Source: Limnochorda sp. L945t (GTDB lineage Bacteria > Bacillota > Limnochordia > Limnochordales > Geochordaceae). Taken from it: DNA of 64,000 nt. How positions within the stretch are numbered: the first letter of the stretch is position 1; the number at the start of each line of letters is the position of its first letter. This document shows positions 15,998 to 25,513 of the stretch, in pieces. The notes beneath the pieces are model-generated. The model was not told where the DNA came from. It did no database searches and worked only from the letters and a program-made list of their open reading frames with translations. The position numbers and the translations under genes are program-made. The stretch lies in NCBI RefSeq assembly GCF_035593305.1, contig NZ_CP141615.1:1736001-1800000 (forward strand), in the 5' to 3' direction.

Positions 15998-18433
15998 CTA
16001 CGCGGCCGGCGGACCTACCTTTTGTACCATGATCCGGACGCCTGTCAACCGGACGGGCCCCGTCGCATCCGGGACGAGGGCAGCCTCGAGCTGGAGCGAC
16101 CACGGGATCTCTTCGACCATCTGGGAAAGGCGGAGCAAAGCGGCTGCGACGCCGTCGCCCCCGGCTTCGCCCACGCCGTCGCACCACGCCGCCAGTTCCT
16201 CGGCGTCCCGATCCGTGAGCGGCGTGATCCGCACCGCCCGGCCGGCCTCGCTCTCGCGCCCATCGGACGACGGCGCCGCCCGTCGCCGCTCGAGCTCCAG
16301 GATCGGCCCAAACTGCGGGTGCGGCCGGATCCGCACCGCCACGCACCCGGAGGCCGGCAGCCGCTCGAGGTGGCCCTCTCTTACCTTCAGCCCGAACCAG
16401 GCCAGCAACTGCTCGGCTTCGGGGGCAGCGAGCTCGACCCCGTCCCTTCCGTGCAGCCACTCCTCGACGGCCGCCCTGGCGCGTATCGCGTCCACGTCGT
16501 CGAAGAAGACCAGCCGACCTGGGGGACGGCGCCTGTAAGCGGCGTACTCGGCTGCCCGGGCCAGCGCCATGGCCGCCGCCTCGGGGAAGCGATAGGACGG
16601 GAACGGCCGTTCGCTGCCGGCCACTCGCACGGCGCCGGTCTCCCCCATCAGGCACAGCGCCAGGGGCTTGCCGACGCCGGTCGTTCGCTCCGCCCGCACC
16701 GCCGCCCGCCGGATGGCCCGGGTCACCGCGCCGGGATCGCAGCTGGCCACGCAGGCGAATATGGCGATGAGGGCATCGACCTCGGGGTTTTCGAGCGCCC
16801 GCCGCACCGCCTCCTCGTACCGCTCGGGCCCGGCCAGCGGGCCCAGGTCGACGACGCCAGGCCCCGAGAGGACGAGCCCCCTGGCCTCGCAGGTGTCGGC
16901 GGCAATGGTGGCGACCCCGCCCGAATTGGTCACGATGCTCACCCGGTTGCCCTGCGGCAACGGCTGGTGGGCGAGCAACACGGCCACGTCGAACATCTCT
17001 TCGAGGGTATCGGCGCGGATCACCCCGGCCTGGCGGAACAGCGCCTCGACCTCCTCCTCCCCCGCCGCCACGGCGCCGATGTGCGCCTGCGCGGCCCGCA
17101 CTCCGGCCCGGCTCCGGGCGCTCTTGACGCACAGCACCGGCTTGCGGGCGGAAAGGCGGCGGGCGATGCGGGCAAAGCGCCTCGGGTTGCCGAAGGTCTC
17201 CAGGTAGAGGAGCGCCATGTCCGTCTGGGGGTCCTCGTCCCAGTACTCCAGCAGGTCGTTGCCGGAGACGTCCGCCCGGTTGCCGGCCGAGACGAACGTC
17301 GAGAAGCCCAGCCCGCGCTCTTTCGCGTACGCCAGGATGACGAGCCCCAAGGCCCCGGAGTGCGAGAAAAAGCCGATCCGGCCGCGAGGGGCGAGCGAGG
17401 GAGCAAGGCTTGCGTTCAGGCGGATCTCCGGATCGGTGTTGATCAGGCCCAGGCAGTTGGGGCCGACCATCCGCGCCCCCCGGCTGCGCACCAGCTGCAC
17501 CAGCGCCCGCTGCCGCTCGGCGCCCTCGGGGCCGGCCTCCGCGAACCCGGCCGTCAGCACCACGAGCCCCCGGGCGCCGGCCTGCAGCGCCGAACGGGCC
17601 ACCTCCAGCACCTGGTCGGCGGGCACCGCCACGATGACCAGTTCGACGGGCTCGGGAAGCGCTTCCACAGAAGGGTAGGCCCGCACACCGTAGACCGAGG
17701 CAGCGCTGCGGTTGACCGGGTACACGGTGCCCGTGAAGCCCGCCTGCAGGATGTACCGGAAGACCATCCCGCCGACGCTGTCCGGGTCCCGGGAGGCGCC
17801 CACGACCGCGACCCGCCGTGGACGCAAGAGGGGCACCAGGGAGTTGGCCGCCGCGATACGTTCCCGCAGCTCCGCACGCTCTCTGGCGGCGGCGGTCGTG
17901 GCCACCGGGAACTGGATGTGCAGCACGCCGCCATCCAGAGCCTGTCGCACCTGGAACCCCGACTCGCGGAAGACCTCGACCATCGGCCGGTTTTCGAACA
18001 GCACCTCGGCCTCGAACCCTACCAGGCCCGACCCGGCCGCCATGCCGGCCAGCCGCTCCAGCAACAAGGTGCCGATCCCGCGCCCCTGGAAGGCGTCGTC
18101 GACCACGAAGGCCACTTCGGCGGTGTTGCGCCCCGGCAGGGCGACGTAGTTGCCCACGCCCACGACCCGCTCGTCGGGCCCCTCGCCCCAGACCGCCAGG
18201 AGCGAGACCTGATCCCTGGACGGCGGCGCGCACAACTGCTCCACGAGCGTGCGGCTCACCTGGGAGACGCCGGCAAAGAAGCGCATCCGCAGGGTCTGGT
18301 GGGACAGGCGTGCCATGAGGGCCTCCACGGCGGGCACGTCGGCCGGCGAGGCCGTGCGGATCAGCACCCAGCTGCCGTCCCGCAAGAGCGCGTGCTCGCG
18401 AAGCGCCGTCCCCTCGGGGATGACGCGCCACAT
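15998..18433 (-). CDS. GNAT acetyltransferase fused to NDP-forming acyl-CoA synthetase-like protein
   Basis: 811 residues. Residues 20-175 are a GNAT domain (GVGNYVALPG, FVVDDAFQGRGIGTLLLERLA). A CoA-binding Rossmann domain follows (VAVVGASRDPDSVGG, VYPVN, GPNCLGLINT), then a ligase domain with SHSGALGLVILAYA and A-H-I-G-A-V-A, the position of the phosphorylated His in ADP-forming synthetases. The C-terminal ATP-grasp part is much shorter than in full synthetases and lacks clear motifs. This resembles protein lysine acetyltransferases of the Pat/YfiQ group, though with the GNAT at the front. Likely role: ligand-controlled protein acetylation rather than acyl-CoA formation. Overlap or spacing to its neighbours is small. 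Confidence 0.82.
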   Translation of the reverse strand: MWRVIPEGTALREHALLRDGSWVLIRTASPADVPAVEALMARLSHQTLRMRFFAGVSQVSRTLVEQLCAPPSRDQVSLLAVWGEGPDERVVGVGNYVALPGRNTAEVAFVVDDAFQGRGIGTLLLERLAGMAAGSGLVGFEAEVLFENRPMVEVFRESGFQVRQALDGGVLHIQFPVATTAAARERAELRERIAAANSLVPLLRPRRVAVVGASRDPDSVGGMVFRYILQAGFTGTVYPVNRSAASVYGVRAYPSVEALPEPVELVIVAVPADQVLEVARSALQAGARGLVVLTAGFAEAGPEGAERQRALVQLVRSRGARMVGPNCLGLINTDPEIRLNASLAPSLAPRGRIGFFSHSGALGLVILAYAKERGLGFSTFVSAGNRADVSGNDLLEYWDEDPQTDMALLYLETFGNPRRFARIARRLSARKPVLCVKSARSRAGVRAAQAHIGAVAAGEEEVEALFRQAGVIRADTLEEMFDVAVLLAHQPLPQGNRVSIVTNSGGVATIAADTCEARGLVLSGPGVVDLGPLAGPERYEEAVRRALENPEVDALIAIFACVASCDPGAVTRAIRRAAVRAERTTGVGKPLALCLMGETGAVRVAGSERPFPSYRFPEAAAMALARAAEYAAYRRRPPGRLVFFDDVDAIRARAAVEEWLHGRDGVELAAPEAEQLLAWFGLKVREGHLERLPASGCVAVRIRPHPQFGPILELERRRAAPSSDGRESEAGRAVRITPLTDRDAEELAAWCDGVGEAGGDGVAAALLRLSQMVEEIPWSLQLEAALVPDATGPVRLTGVRIMVQKVGPPAA

Positions 18434-18443
18434 GCCCGTTGCC

Positions 18444-19646
18444 TCACCTCGAAGACCCGAAGGCGATGCGACGGAGCTCTTCGAGGGGCATCAGCCCGTC
18501 GTACCGCTTCCCGTTGATGAAAAAGGTCGGCGTCGCGCGCACGCCTTTCTCCCGTCCCTGCTCGTAGCTCGCCTCGACCCACGGGCGCATCCGCCGGCTC
18601 TCGAGGCAGCCGGTGAACGCCGGCACGTCGAGCCCGAGCTGTCGGGCCATCTGGATCAGCCGCTCCTGGGAGAAGGCCCCCACGTTTTCGCCTTGCTGGT
18701 TGGCAAAGAGCAGGTCATGGAACTCCCAGAACTTTCCCTGCACCGCGGCGCAGGCCGCCGCTTCGGCGGCCCACTTGGACTCCGGCCCGATGAACGCGAA
18801 GTTGCGGTAGGCGAGGCGCGCCTTGCCTTGCGCTACCTCCTCTCGCAGCAGGGGGTGGACCACCTCCTGGGCCGCCCGGGCGCAATACGGGCACTGGAAG
18901 TCGGAGTAGACTTCGATCAGCACCGGAGCCCCGGGCTTACCCGCCGTCATGAGGGCCTCGAGCTGCTGCAGACTCGTGACGGCCCGGCCCGCGTCGCCTG
19001 CCACCTGCCCGGCCGGGCTGACCTCCACGGCGCTAGCCCCGGCGAGCCCCTCTGGGCCGGCTCCCGGCCCCAGGGCCGAGGCAGGCAGATAGTTGAGCGC
19101 GGCCAGGCCGGCTCCCAGCAGCAAGCCCGCCACCGGCGCCATAGGCTGCAGGCGCACCTGCGAGACCTTCGCCTCGAAAGTCCACATGACGGCCAGGGCC
19201 ACCATGACGGCCGCCGACAGGGTGCACCAGGGACAGAAGCTCTGCACGGCCCACGCCTGGACACCGAGCAGATACAGCGAAAAGAGGGCCCCGCCCCAGC
19301 TCAGCACCAGGCCGGCCCCCTCGGCCAGGCCTGGACCCTGGCCTGCGCGAAGCGCCCACCATGCGGACGCGAGCAACGCCACGTACCCGGCCAGCCCCCA
19401 AAGGGCCAGCGGGACACCCGCCATCCGCGCGAAAGGCGACTGCCAGTTGGCCTCACAGCCGCTCCCGGGCCCGCAAAACAGCGCCTCTCCGGGGGCCTGG
19501 CCCGTCTCCACGACCAGCAGGTAGAGCGCCACCAAGGCACCGAGCACGCTGAGCCCGGCCGCTACCCCGAGCAGCGTGCGACGGCGCCGGCCTTCCCGTC
19601 CGCCCCGGCCCGCCGGGACCGAGCGCGACGTGTGCTTGCTCTCCAT
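18444..19646 (-). CDS. VKOR-DsbA fusion, thiol oxidation of exported proteins
   Basis: 400 residues. Residues 25-170 form a four-helix vitamin-K-epoxide-reductase-like domain with the loop Cys pair (LFCGPGSGC) and the quinone-side motif SFCPWC. Residues about 210-400 are a DsbA-like thioredoxin domain with DFQCPYC and the cis-Pro loop VRATPTFFINGKRYDG. Together they form disulfides outside the membrane and pass electrons to quinone. ATG 19646 is chosen since GAGGAGGG lies upstream; the ATG at 19661 lacks a site. Its stop is 10 bases before the GNAT-fusion start, so the pair forms an operon. Confidence 0.92.
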   Translation of the reverse strand: MESKHTSRSVPAGRGGREGRRRRTLLGVAAGLSVLGALVALYLLVVETGQAPGEALFCGPGSGCEANWQSPFARMAGVPLALWGLAGYVALLASAWWALRAGQGPGLAEGAGLVLSWGGALFSLYLLGVQAWAVQSFCPWCTLSAAVMVALAVMWTFEAKVSQVRLQPMAPVAGLLLGAGLAALNYLPASALGPGAGPEGLAGASAVEVSPAGQVAGDAGRAVTSLQQLEALMTAGKPGAPVLIEVYSDFQCPYCARAAQEVVHPLLREEVAQGKARLAYRNFAFIGPESKWAAEAAACAAVQGKFWEFHDLLFANQQGENVGAFSQERLIQMARQLGLDVPAFTGCLESRRMRPWVEASYEQGREKGVRATPTFFINGKRYDGLMPLEELRRIAFGSSR

Positions 19647-19786
19647 GGACGCCCTCCTCACCCGACCTCGCCGCGAGATGTTCGGCGAAGGAGCGGCCCT
19701 GCCTGCTGGCGATGGCAGGTGGCCCGTCCATCGCGTAAAATCAGGACGTTCGGGGAGATAGTGAAGACGCAGGAGGGATCGGTGTT

Positions 19787-22390
19787 TTGCGCCCTATTCG
19801 CACGTTCTCCGTCGCCCCCTCGCTCCCCGCTCCCATCGAAAGGCTCCAGGAGCTCGCCTACAACCTGTTCTGGTCCTGGGACCAGGATGCCCGGCAGCTG
19901 TTCGTGCGGCTCGACCGGCGGCTGTGGGAGATCTCGGGCCACAACCCCGTTCGCATGCTGACGCTCCTTCCCCGGCGCCGCCTGGAGGAAGCGGCGGAGG
20001 ACGAGGCTTTCATGGCGCAATACCAGCAGGTCTGCGCCGCCTTCGACGCCTACCTCGGGGAGGCCGGCCACTGGTTCGCCCGGGCGCATCCCGAGTATCC
20101 CCCCGACCGGCCCCTGGTGGCCTATTTCTCCGCGGAGTTCGGCCTGACGGAGTCCATGCCCATGTACTCGGGAGGTCTCGGCAACCTCGCCGGGGACCAC
20201 CTCAAGTCGGCGAGCGACCTGGGCGTCCCCATCGTCGGGGTGGGCCTGTTGTACCACCAGGGGTATTTCCGCCAGTCGCTCAGCGCCGACGGGTGGCAGC
20301 AAGAGAGCTACCCCAACTACGACATCTACACCATGCCGCTGCAGATGATCCGCAAGCCCGACGGCCGGCCCTTGAGCGTCGAGCTCGCCCTGCCCGGCCG
20401 CACGCTCACGGCCTACGTCTGGAGAGTCCGGGTCGGGCGGATCACGCTCTACCTGCTCGACGCCAACGCCGAAGCCAACCGCCCCGATGACCGGATCCTC
20501 ACGGATCGCCTCTACGGCGGCGACCTGGAGATGCGCATCCGCCAGGAGATCCTGCTCGGAATCGGGGGCGCGCGGGCCCTGGAAGCGATGGGCATCCGGC
20601 CTGCGGTTTACCACATGAACGAGGGGCACTCGGCCTTCCTCTCGCTCGAGCGCATCCGGCGGACGATGGACGAGCAAGACGCCTCCTTCGCCGAGGCTCT
20701 CGAGGCCACGGCGGCGAGCCAGGTCTTCACCACCCACACGCCCGTGCCCGCCGGCCACGATTACTTCCCGCCCGACATGATGGAACGCTACTTCGGTGAC
20801 TTTTACCGCTCCATCAAGCTCGATCGCTCCCAGTTCCTGGCCCTGGGTCGGCAAAACCCGTCAGACGAGCGTGAGGCCTTTTGCATGACGATCCTGGCCC
20901 TGCGGACGGCCGCCTACTCCAACGGGGTGAGCCGGCTGCACGGCGCGGTGGCCCGGCGGATGTGGCAGGGGATCTGGCCTCACGTACCCGAGGAGGAGCT
21001 CCCCATCGAGTCCATCACCAACGGGGTGCATCTGGCCTCCTGGGTCTCGGACGACATGGCGGCCCTGTACGACCGCTACCTGGGGCCCCGCTGGCGGGCC
21101 GAACCGGACGATCCCACCGTGTGGCGCCAGGCGCTCGACATCCCACCGGAGGAGCTCTGGCGCACCCACGAACGCCGGCGTGAGCGACTCATCGCCTTCG
21201 CGCGCCGCAGGCTGCGGGGCCAGATGGAGGCGCGCGGCGCGCCGTTGAGCGACCTGGCCGAGGCCGAACAGGCGCTCGATCCCCGGATCCTCACCATCGG
21301 ATTTGCCCGGCGGTTCGCGACGTACAAGCGGGCGACCTTGCTGCTGCAGGCCCCAGAGAGGCTGCTGCGGCTGCTCACGAGCGAAGAGCACCCGGTGCAG
21401 ATCCTGGTGGCCGGCAAGGCCCATCCCCGCGACGACGCCGGCAAGGAGATGATCCGCCAGATCGTCAAGTTTGCCCAGGATCCCGCCGTCCGGCGCCGGT
21501 TGGTCTTCCTGGAAGACTACGACATCGCGACGGGCCGCTACCTGGTGCAGGGAGTCGACGTGTGGCTCAACACGCCCCGCCGCCCCGAAGAGGCGAGCGG
21601 CACCAGCGGGATGAAGGCCGCCGTCAACGGGGCCATCAACGTCAGCATCCTCGACGGCTGGTGGAACGAGGCCTACGCCCCCGAGGTGGGCTGGGCGATC
21701 GGCGCCGGTGGCGAAACGCCGGAGGGAGACGCGCCGGACCGGGGCGCCCGGGAGGCGGCGACGGTGGACAGGCTGGACGCGCAGGCGCTGTTCGACATCC
21801 TCGAGCGGGAGGTCGCCCCCCTGTTCTACGACCGGGGCAGCGACGGCCTGCCCCGGGAGTGGATCGCCCGGATGCAGCACTCCATCGCGGCCATCCCGGC
21901 CAACTACAACACTCACCGCATGGTGAAGGAGTACACGGAGCGCTTCTACGTGCCGGCCGCCGTGCGGTCCACCGCGCTACGGCAAGACGGCCTGCGCCGG
22001 GCACGGGAGCTGGCCGCGTGGAAGGCGAAGGCCGCCCGGGCGTGGCCTTCGGTCCAGGTGGAGGAGGTCACGTCGACGGCCTCCGACCACATGCCCGCCG
22101 GCCAGAGCATGACGATCCAGGCGGTCGTGCAGCTCGAGGGCCTGCAGCCCGAAGACGTGGTGGCAGAAGTCTACCTCGGGCGCGTCGACCCCCGGGGAGA
22201 GCTCCGCGACTGCGTGGTCGTCCCGATGAGGAGGGTGGGCCCCACCCCCGACGGGCGGTTCGTCTTCGAGGCCACCAACGTGACGCCGCACGGCAGCGGC
22301 CAGTTCGGTTACCAGGTACGTGTGCGGGCGTACCACCCCGACCTGGCCAACCCCTTCGAGACGGGCCTGATGCGGTGGGCGGCGTCATGA
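19787..22390 (+). CDS. glgP: Alpha-glucan phosphorylase with DUF3417 N-terminal domain
   Basis: 867 residues. Releases glucose 1-phosphate from glycogen or maltodextrin. DUF3417 covers the first ~110 residues (LPAPIERLQELAYNLFWSWD). The glycosyltransferase-35 core has YFSAEFGLTESMPMYSGGLG, HMNEGHSAFLSLE, FTTHTPVPAGHD, RFATYKRATLLLQ and the pyridoxal-phosphate region EEASGTSGMKAAVNG. A C-terminal domain of about 120 residues follows. The start is TTG 19787, with AGGAGGGA 8 bases before it. The stop overlaps the next gene as ATGA, so the HypE-like protein is translationally coupled. Confidence 0.94.
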   Translation: MRPIRTFSVAPSLPAPIERLQELAYNLFWSWDQDARQLFVRLDRRLWEISGHNPVRMLTLLPRRRLEEAAEDEAFMAQYQQVCAAFDAYLGEAGHWFARAHPEYPPDRPLVAYFSAEFGLTESMPMYSGGLGNLAGDHLKSASDLGVPIVGVGLLYHQGYFRQSLSADGWQQESYPNYDIYTMPLQMIRKPDGRPLSVELALPGRTLTAYVWRVRVGRITLYLLDANAEANRPDDRILTDRLYGGDLEMRIRQEILLGIGGARALEAMGIRPAVYHMNEGHSAFLSLERIRRTMDEQDASFAEALEATAASQVFTTHTPVPAGHDYFPPDMMERYFGDFYRSIKLDRSQFLALGRQNPSDEREAFCMTILALRTAAYSNGVSRLHGAVARRMWQGIWPHVPEEELPIESITNGVHLASWVSDDMAALYDRYLGPRWRAEPDDPTVWRQALDIPPEELWRTHERRRERLIAFARRRLRGQMEARGAPLSDLAEAEQALDPRILTIGFARRFATYKRATLLLQAPERLLRLLTSEEHPVQILVAGKAHPRDDAGKEMIRQIVKFAQDPAVRRRLVFLEDYDIATGRYLVQGVDVWLNTPRRPEEASGTSGMKAAVNGAINVSILDGWWNEAYAPEVGWAIGAGGETPEGDAPDRGAREAATVDRLDAQALFDILEREVAPLFYDRGSDGLPREWIARMQHSIAAIPANYNTHRMVKEYTERFYVPAAVRSTALRQDGLRRARELAAWKAKAARAWPSVQVEEVTSTASDHMPAGQSMTIQAVVQLEGLQPEDVVAEVYLGRVDPRGELRDCVVVPMRRVGPTPDGRFVFEATNVTPHGSGQFGYQVRVRAYHPDLANPFETGLMRWAAS

Positions 22391-23469
22391 GCGGGGAGCC
22401 CGGAGCGCTCCGGGATACGCCGCATCTCGGCAAGGTGGCCCCCCGCTTCTTGCAGGAGGCCATCTTGCCGTTCCTGGGCGCCCGCCGCCCGGAAGTCCGC
22501 CTCGGGCCCGGCCAGGGGCTGGACACGGCGGCCGTAGACCTGGGCGACGGCCGCCTGCTCGTGGCCACGGCCGATCCCCTGTGGGCCGCCCCCAGGCTGG
22601 GCATGGGCCGTAGCGCCTGGCTTGCCGCCCACCTGGTCGCCTCCGATCTCGCCACGAGCGGCTTCCCGCCCCAGCTGGCCCTCGTCGAGCTCAACCTGCC
22701 GCCGCGGATGAGCGACGAGGAGCTGCGGGTCTACTGGCAGGGCCTGCACCGGGCCTGGGAAGCCATGGGGGTGGCGGTCATCGGCGGGCACACGGGGCGC
22801 TACGCCGGGTGCGACTACACCATCGTCGGCAGCGCCACCCTGCTCGCCGTGGGGCCGGCCGATCGGTACGTGAGCCCTGCGCATGCCCGCCCCGGCGACC
22901 GCATCCTGGTGACCAAGGGAGCGGCGATCGAGGCCACGGGCGTACTGGCGGCGTCGTTTCCCCGTACGGTGGCCGAGCGGCTGGGCGCCGACTGGCAACG
23001 GCGGTGCGAGGCGTTCCTCGATCGGGCGAGCGTCGTGGCCGACGCGCTGGCCGCCGCTCGAGCGGGCACCGGCCCGCACGGGGTCACCGCCATGCACGAC
23101 GCCACCGAGGGCGGGATTCTCGGAGGCCTGGCCGAGATGGCCGCCGCCTGCGGCCAGGGCATCGTGGTAGATGCGAGCAAGGTGCCGGTGGCCGAGGAGA
23201 CCCAGCGCATCTGTGAGCTGTTCGAGCTCGACCCGCTGGTCATCGCAGGCGAAGGCGCCCTCCTGATCGCCGTGCGGCCCGAGCGAGTCGCCGCCGTCCG
23301 GCAGGAGCTGGCCCGCATCGGCCAGGCGGCCGCCGAGATCGGGTGGGTGCGCCCGCCCGGCGAGGGACGATGGGTCGAAACCCCGTCCGGGCGGCGCCCC
23401 CTCGAGGTCCCCGAGTGGGATCCGTACTGGGAAGCCTACCGGCGCGCCGTGGAGTCGGGCTGGGAGTAA
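22387..23469 (+). CDS. HypE/AIR-synthase-related protein
   Basis: 360 residues of the PurM/ThiL/HypE ATP-binding superfamily. Early ATP-site residues GLDTAAVDLGDGRLLVATADPLW and the linker LATSGFPPQLALVELNLPP are followed by VIGGHTGRY and a second domain with ARPGDRILVTKGAAIEATGVLA, MHDATEGGILGGLAEMA. It does not end in the Cys-terminal tail of true HypE, and no hydrogenase genes are near, so a carbamoyl-dehydrating role is unlikely; these stand-alone relatives are of unknown function. ATG 22387 overlaps the glgP stop. The 3' end overlaps the convergent thioesterase by 34 bases. Confidence 0.82.
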   Translation: MSGEPGALRDTPHLGKVAPRFLQEAILPFLGARRPEVRLGPGQGLDTAAVDLGDGRLLVATADPLWAAPRLGMGRSAWLAAHLVASDLATSGFPPQLALVELNLPPRMSDEELRVYWQGLHRAWEAMGVAVIGGHTGRYAGCDYTIVGSATLLAVGPADRYVSPAHARPGDRILVTKGAAIEATGVLAASFPRTVAERLGADWQRRCEAFLDRASVVADALAAARAGTGPHGVTAMHDATEGGILGGLAEMAAACGQGIVVDASKVPVAEETQRICELFELDPLVIAGEGALLIAVRPERVAAVRQELARIGQAAAEIGWVRPPGEGRWVETPSGRRPLEVPEWDPYWEAYRRAVESGWE

Positions 23470-23954
23470 CCGGCTCCCCCGTTGGCCCACTCCGGGCGCC
23501 CTTCCCATTCGCCGATGCGCCGGCGCACGTACTCGGGCACCGGGACCGGGCGGCCCTGCCCGTAGTCGTAGGCGACCTGCACCGTCTCGCCGGCGGCGAC
23601 GACGCGGCCGTCGGCGACGCCCGTGATGAGGTAACCCATGCGGAAGCTCGAGCGCCCGATCTCGGTCACGGCCGTGGCGATCCGCAGCCGATCGCCCAGA
23701 TGCGCCGGCGAGCGATAGCTGCAGCGGGCTTCCGCCAGGATGAAGAACCACGGCCGCTGCCCCTGGACGTCCACGAGCCCGAGGTGCTGGAAGTACTTCA
23801 CGCGGGCGTGCTCGAAGTAGGTGAAGTAGACGGCGTTGTTGACGTGGCCCAGGGCGTCGAGGTCCCGGAAGCGGACCTCCTCCTCGACCGCGAAGCGGTA
23901 CGTCTCCTGGGCCGGAGCACCGGCGGGCCCCCCACCCGGAGTGTTGCCGTCCAT
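23436..23954 (-). CDS. Acyl-CoA thioesterase, 4HBT hotdog family
   Basis: 172 residues. Hotdog-fold thioesterase of the YbgC/4-hydroxybenzoyl-CoA type: RFRDLDALGHVNNAVYFTYFEHAR contains the active-site Asp and the HVNN loop, and YRSPAHLGDRLRI and ETVQVAYD follow. It hydrolyses short or aromatic acyl-CoA esters in the cytosol; the substrate is unknown. ATG 23954 lies 8 bases after the glcF stop (23963), so it is probably the last gene of the glcD-glcF operon. Confidence 0.88.
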   Translation of the reverse strand: MDGNTPGGGPAGAPAQETYRFAVEEEVRFRDLDALGHVNNAVYFTYFEHARVKYFQHLGLVDVQGQRPWFFILAEARCSYRSPAHLGDRLRIATAVTEIGRSSFRMGYLITGVADGRVVAAGETVQVAYDYGQGRPVPVPEYVRRRIGEWEGRPEWANGGAGYSQPDSTARR

Positions 23955-23962
23955 GGCCGCGC

Positions 23963-25513
23963 TCAGCCCCCCTTCGGCCCCTTTGCCAGGGCCTCGTCCA
24001 GGATCTCCGCGATGTGGCGCACCTTCAACCCTTCCCGCGCAAGGCCGCTCGAACGGGCGCCCACCAGGAGCTGCAGGTGGCACGGCGTGTTGGCCACGGC
24101 CAGGATGGAGGCCCCGGTCGCGCGTACCTGCTCCATCTTCTCCTCGAGCACCCTGGCGCTCATGGCCGGCTGGGTCAGGTTGTAGATCCCGCCCGCCCCG
24201 CAGCAGCGGTCGGCTCCCGGGAGCTCGACGTAGCGCAGCCCGGGCACCCGCTGCAGCAGGCGCCGCGGCTCTGAGACGATCTTCTGGACGTTGCGCAGGT
24301 GGCACGAGTCCTGGTACGTGACCGTGGCGTCCACCGGCCCCATCGGTGGCAGGGGATGGTCCGCCAGGAGCTCGCTGAAGTCCCTCACCCGTGCGGCCAG
24401 GCGGCGGGCCCGCTCCACCCACCCGTCTCCGCCGGCCGCAGGGACGCCGTCCGCCGCAGCGCCGTTCGCAGGGCTCCCGTGTCCCCCGGCGGCCGCTGCA
24501 CGGGCCGCCCGCTCCCGCTCGAACCACTCCGGATACTCCTTCATCGCCGCGCCGCAGCCGCCGGCGATGTTGACCACGTAGTCGGCGTCCACCCGCTCGA
24601 AGACCGCGATGTTACGGCGCGCCTGCTCGAGCGCCCGCTCGTACTGCCCGGCGTGGGCGTGGACGGCGCCGCAGCAGCCCTGCCCTTGCGGCACCACGAC
24701 CTCGAACCCCGCCGCCCGGAGCACTCGGACGGCGGCCCGGTTGACCTCGAAGAGCGCGGCGGACTGCACGCACCCTTCGAAAAAGGCGACCCGCCGGCGC
24801 CCGACCCCGCCTCCCGGAGAGGCGGCCACCCGGGGCGCACCGGCCCCGCCGGCCGGGCGGTGGGTCGCCGTGCGGACCCATGGCGCCGGCTGGCGGGGCA
24901 ACACCTCCTCCAGGCGGGCCATCGCCGGCGCCAGCCGGCGCAGCAGACCGGTGGCCCGCACCAGCGCGGCCAGCCCCGAGCGCTGGTACAGCCACAGGCC
25001 CCACCGCGCCCACCGGATGCCGGCGGGGTGCCCCAGGACGACCCCGATGCCGAGCGTCCTGGCCCAGCGCTCGACGGGTCTGCGGGGGGCGCGCTCTTCG
25101 ATGGCCGGCCGCACCTGCTCCAGGATGGCCCCGTACTGCACCCCGGCGGGACAGGCCGTTTCACAGGCCCGGCAACCGATGCAGAGGTCCAGGTGAGCGG
25201 CGATCTCCAGGAGCCCGATGCGGCCCTCCGCGGCCGCCCGTACCAGCTGGATGCGCCCGCGAGGGCCTTCGGTCTCGAGCAGGGTCTCCCGGTACGTCGG
25301 GCAAGCCGGCAGGCAGAAGCCGCACCGCATGCACTGGTACGTGAGATCCCGGGCGTTCGCGAGAAGCGCACCGAGGACGCCCCCGAACGAACCGGCCGGC
25401 CCGCCGGCCGCCGCCTGCGTTGGCCCGGCGCCTGATGCCCCGGGCGCGCCCGCAGGAGGGGCGGTCGTCTCGGCTCCCGGCTCGGCCACGCCCCGAGTCG
25501 TGTTGGCCCTCAT
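23963..25513 (-). CDS. glcF: Glycolate oxidase iron-sulfur subunit
   Basis: 516 residues. Two 4Fe-4S ferredoxin motifs, CMRCGFCLPACPTYRE and CIGCRACETACPAGV, are followed by two CCG domains (GCVQSAALF with GQGCCGAVHAHAG, and DSCHLRNVQ with DRCCGAGGIYNL). The protein passes electrons from the flavin subunit to the membrane quinone pool. An Ala/Gly/Pro-rich stretch of about 45 residues precedes the first cluster and another interrupts the second half, longer than in E. coli GlcF (about 407). ATG 25513 overlaps the glcD stop as ATGA. No glcE is present, as in many two-subunit systems. Confidence 0.92.
   Translation of the reverse strand: MRANTTRGVAEPGAETTAPPAGAPGASGAGPTQAAAGGPAGSFGGVLGALLANARDLTYQCMRCGFCLPACPTYRETLLETEGPRGRIQLVRAAAEGRIGLLEIAAHLDLCIGCRACETACPAGVQYGAILEQVRPAIEERAPRRPVERWARTLGIGVVLGHPAGIRWARWGLWLYQRSGLAALVRATGLLRRLAPAMARLEEVLPRQPAPWVRTATHRPAGGAGAPRVAASPGGGVGRRRVAFFEGCVQSAALFEVNRAAVRVLRAAGFEVVVPQGQGCCGAVHAHAGQYERALEQARRNIAVFERVDADYVVNIAGGCGAAMKEYPEWFERERAARAAAAGGHGSPANGAAADGVPAAGGDGWVERARRLAARVRDFSELLADHPLPPMGPVDATVTYQDSCHLRNVQKIVSEPRRLLQRVPGLRYVELPGADRCCGAGGIYNLTQPAMSARVLEEKMEQVRATGASILAVANTPCHLQLLVGARSSGLAREGLKVRHIAEILDEALAKGPKGG

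Noticed and set aside
15989..18517. 842-codon plus-strand frame opposite the GNAT fusion
   Set aside because: Composition dominated by R, H, G, P and Q with no motif; the opposite strand holds clear GNAT and acyl-CoA-synthetase motifs.
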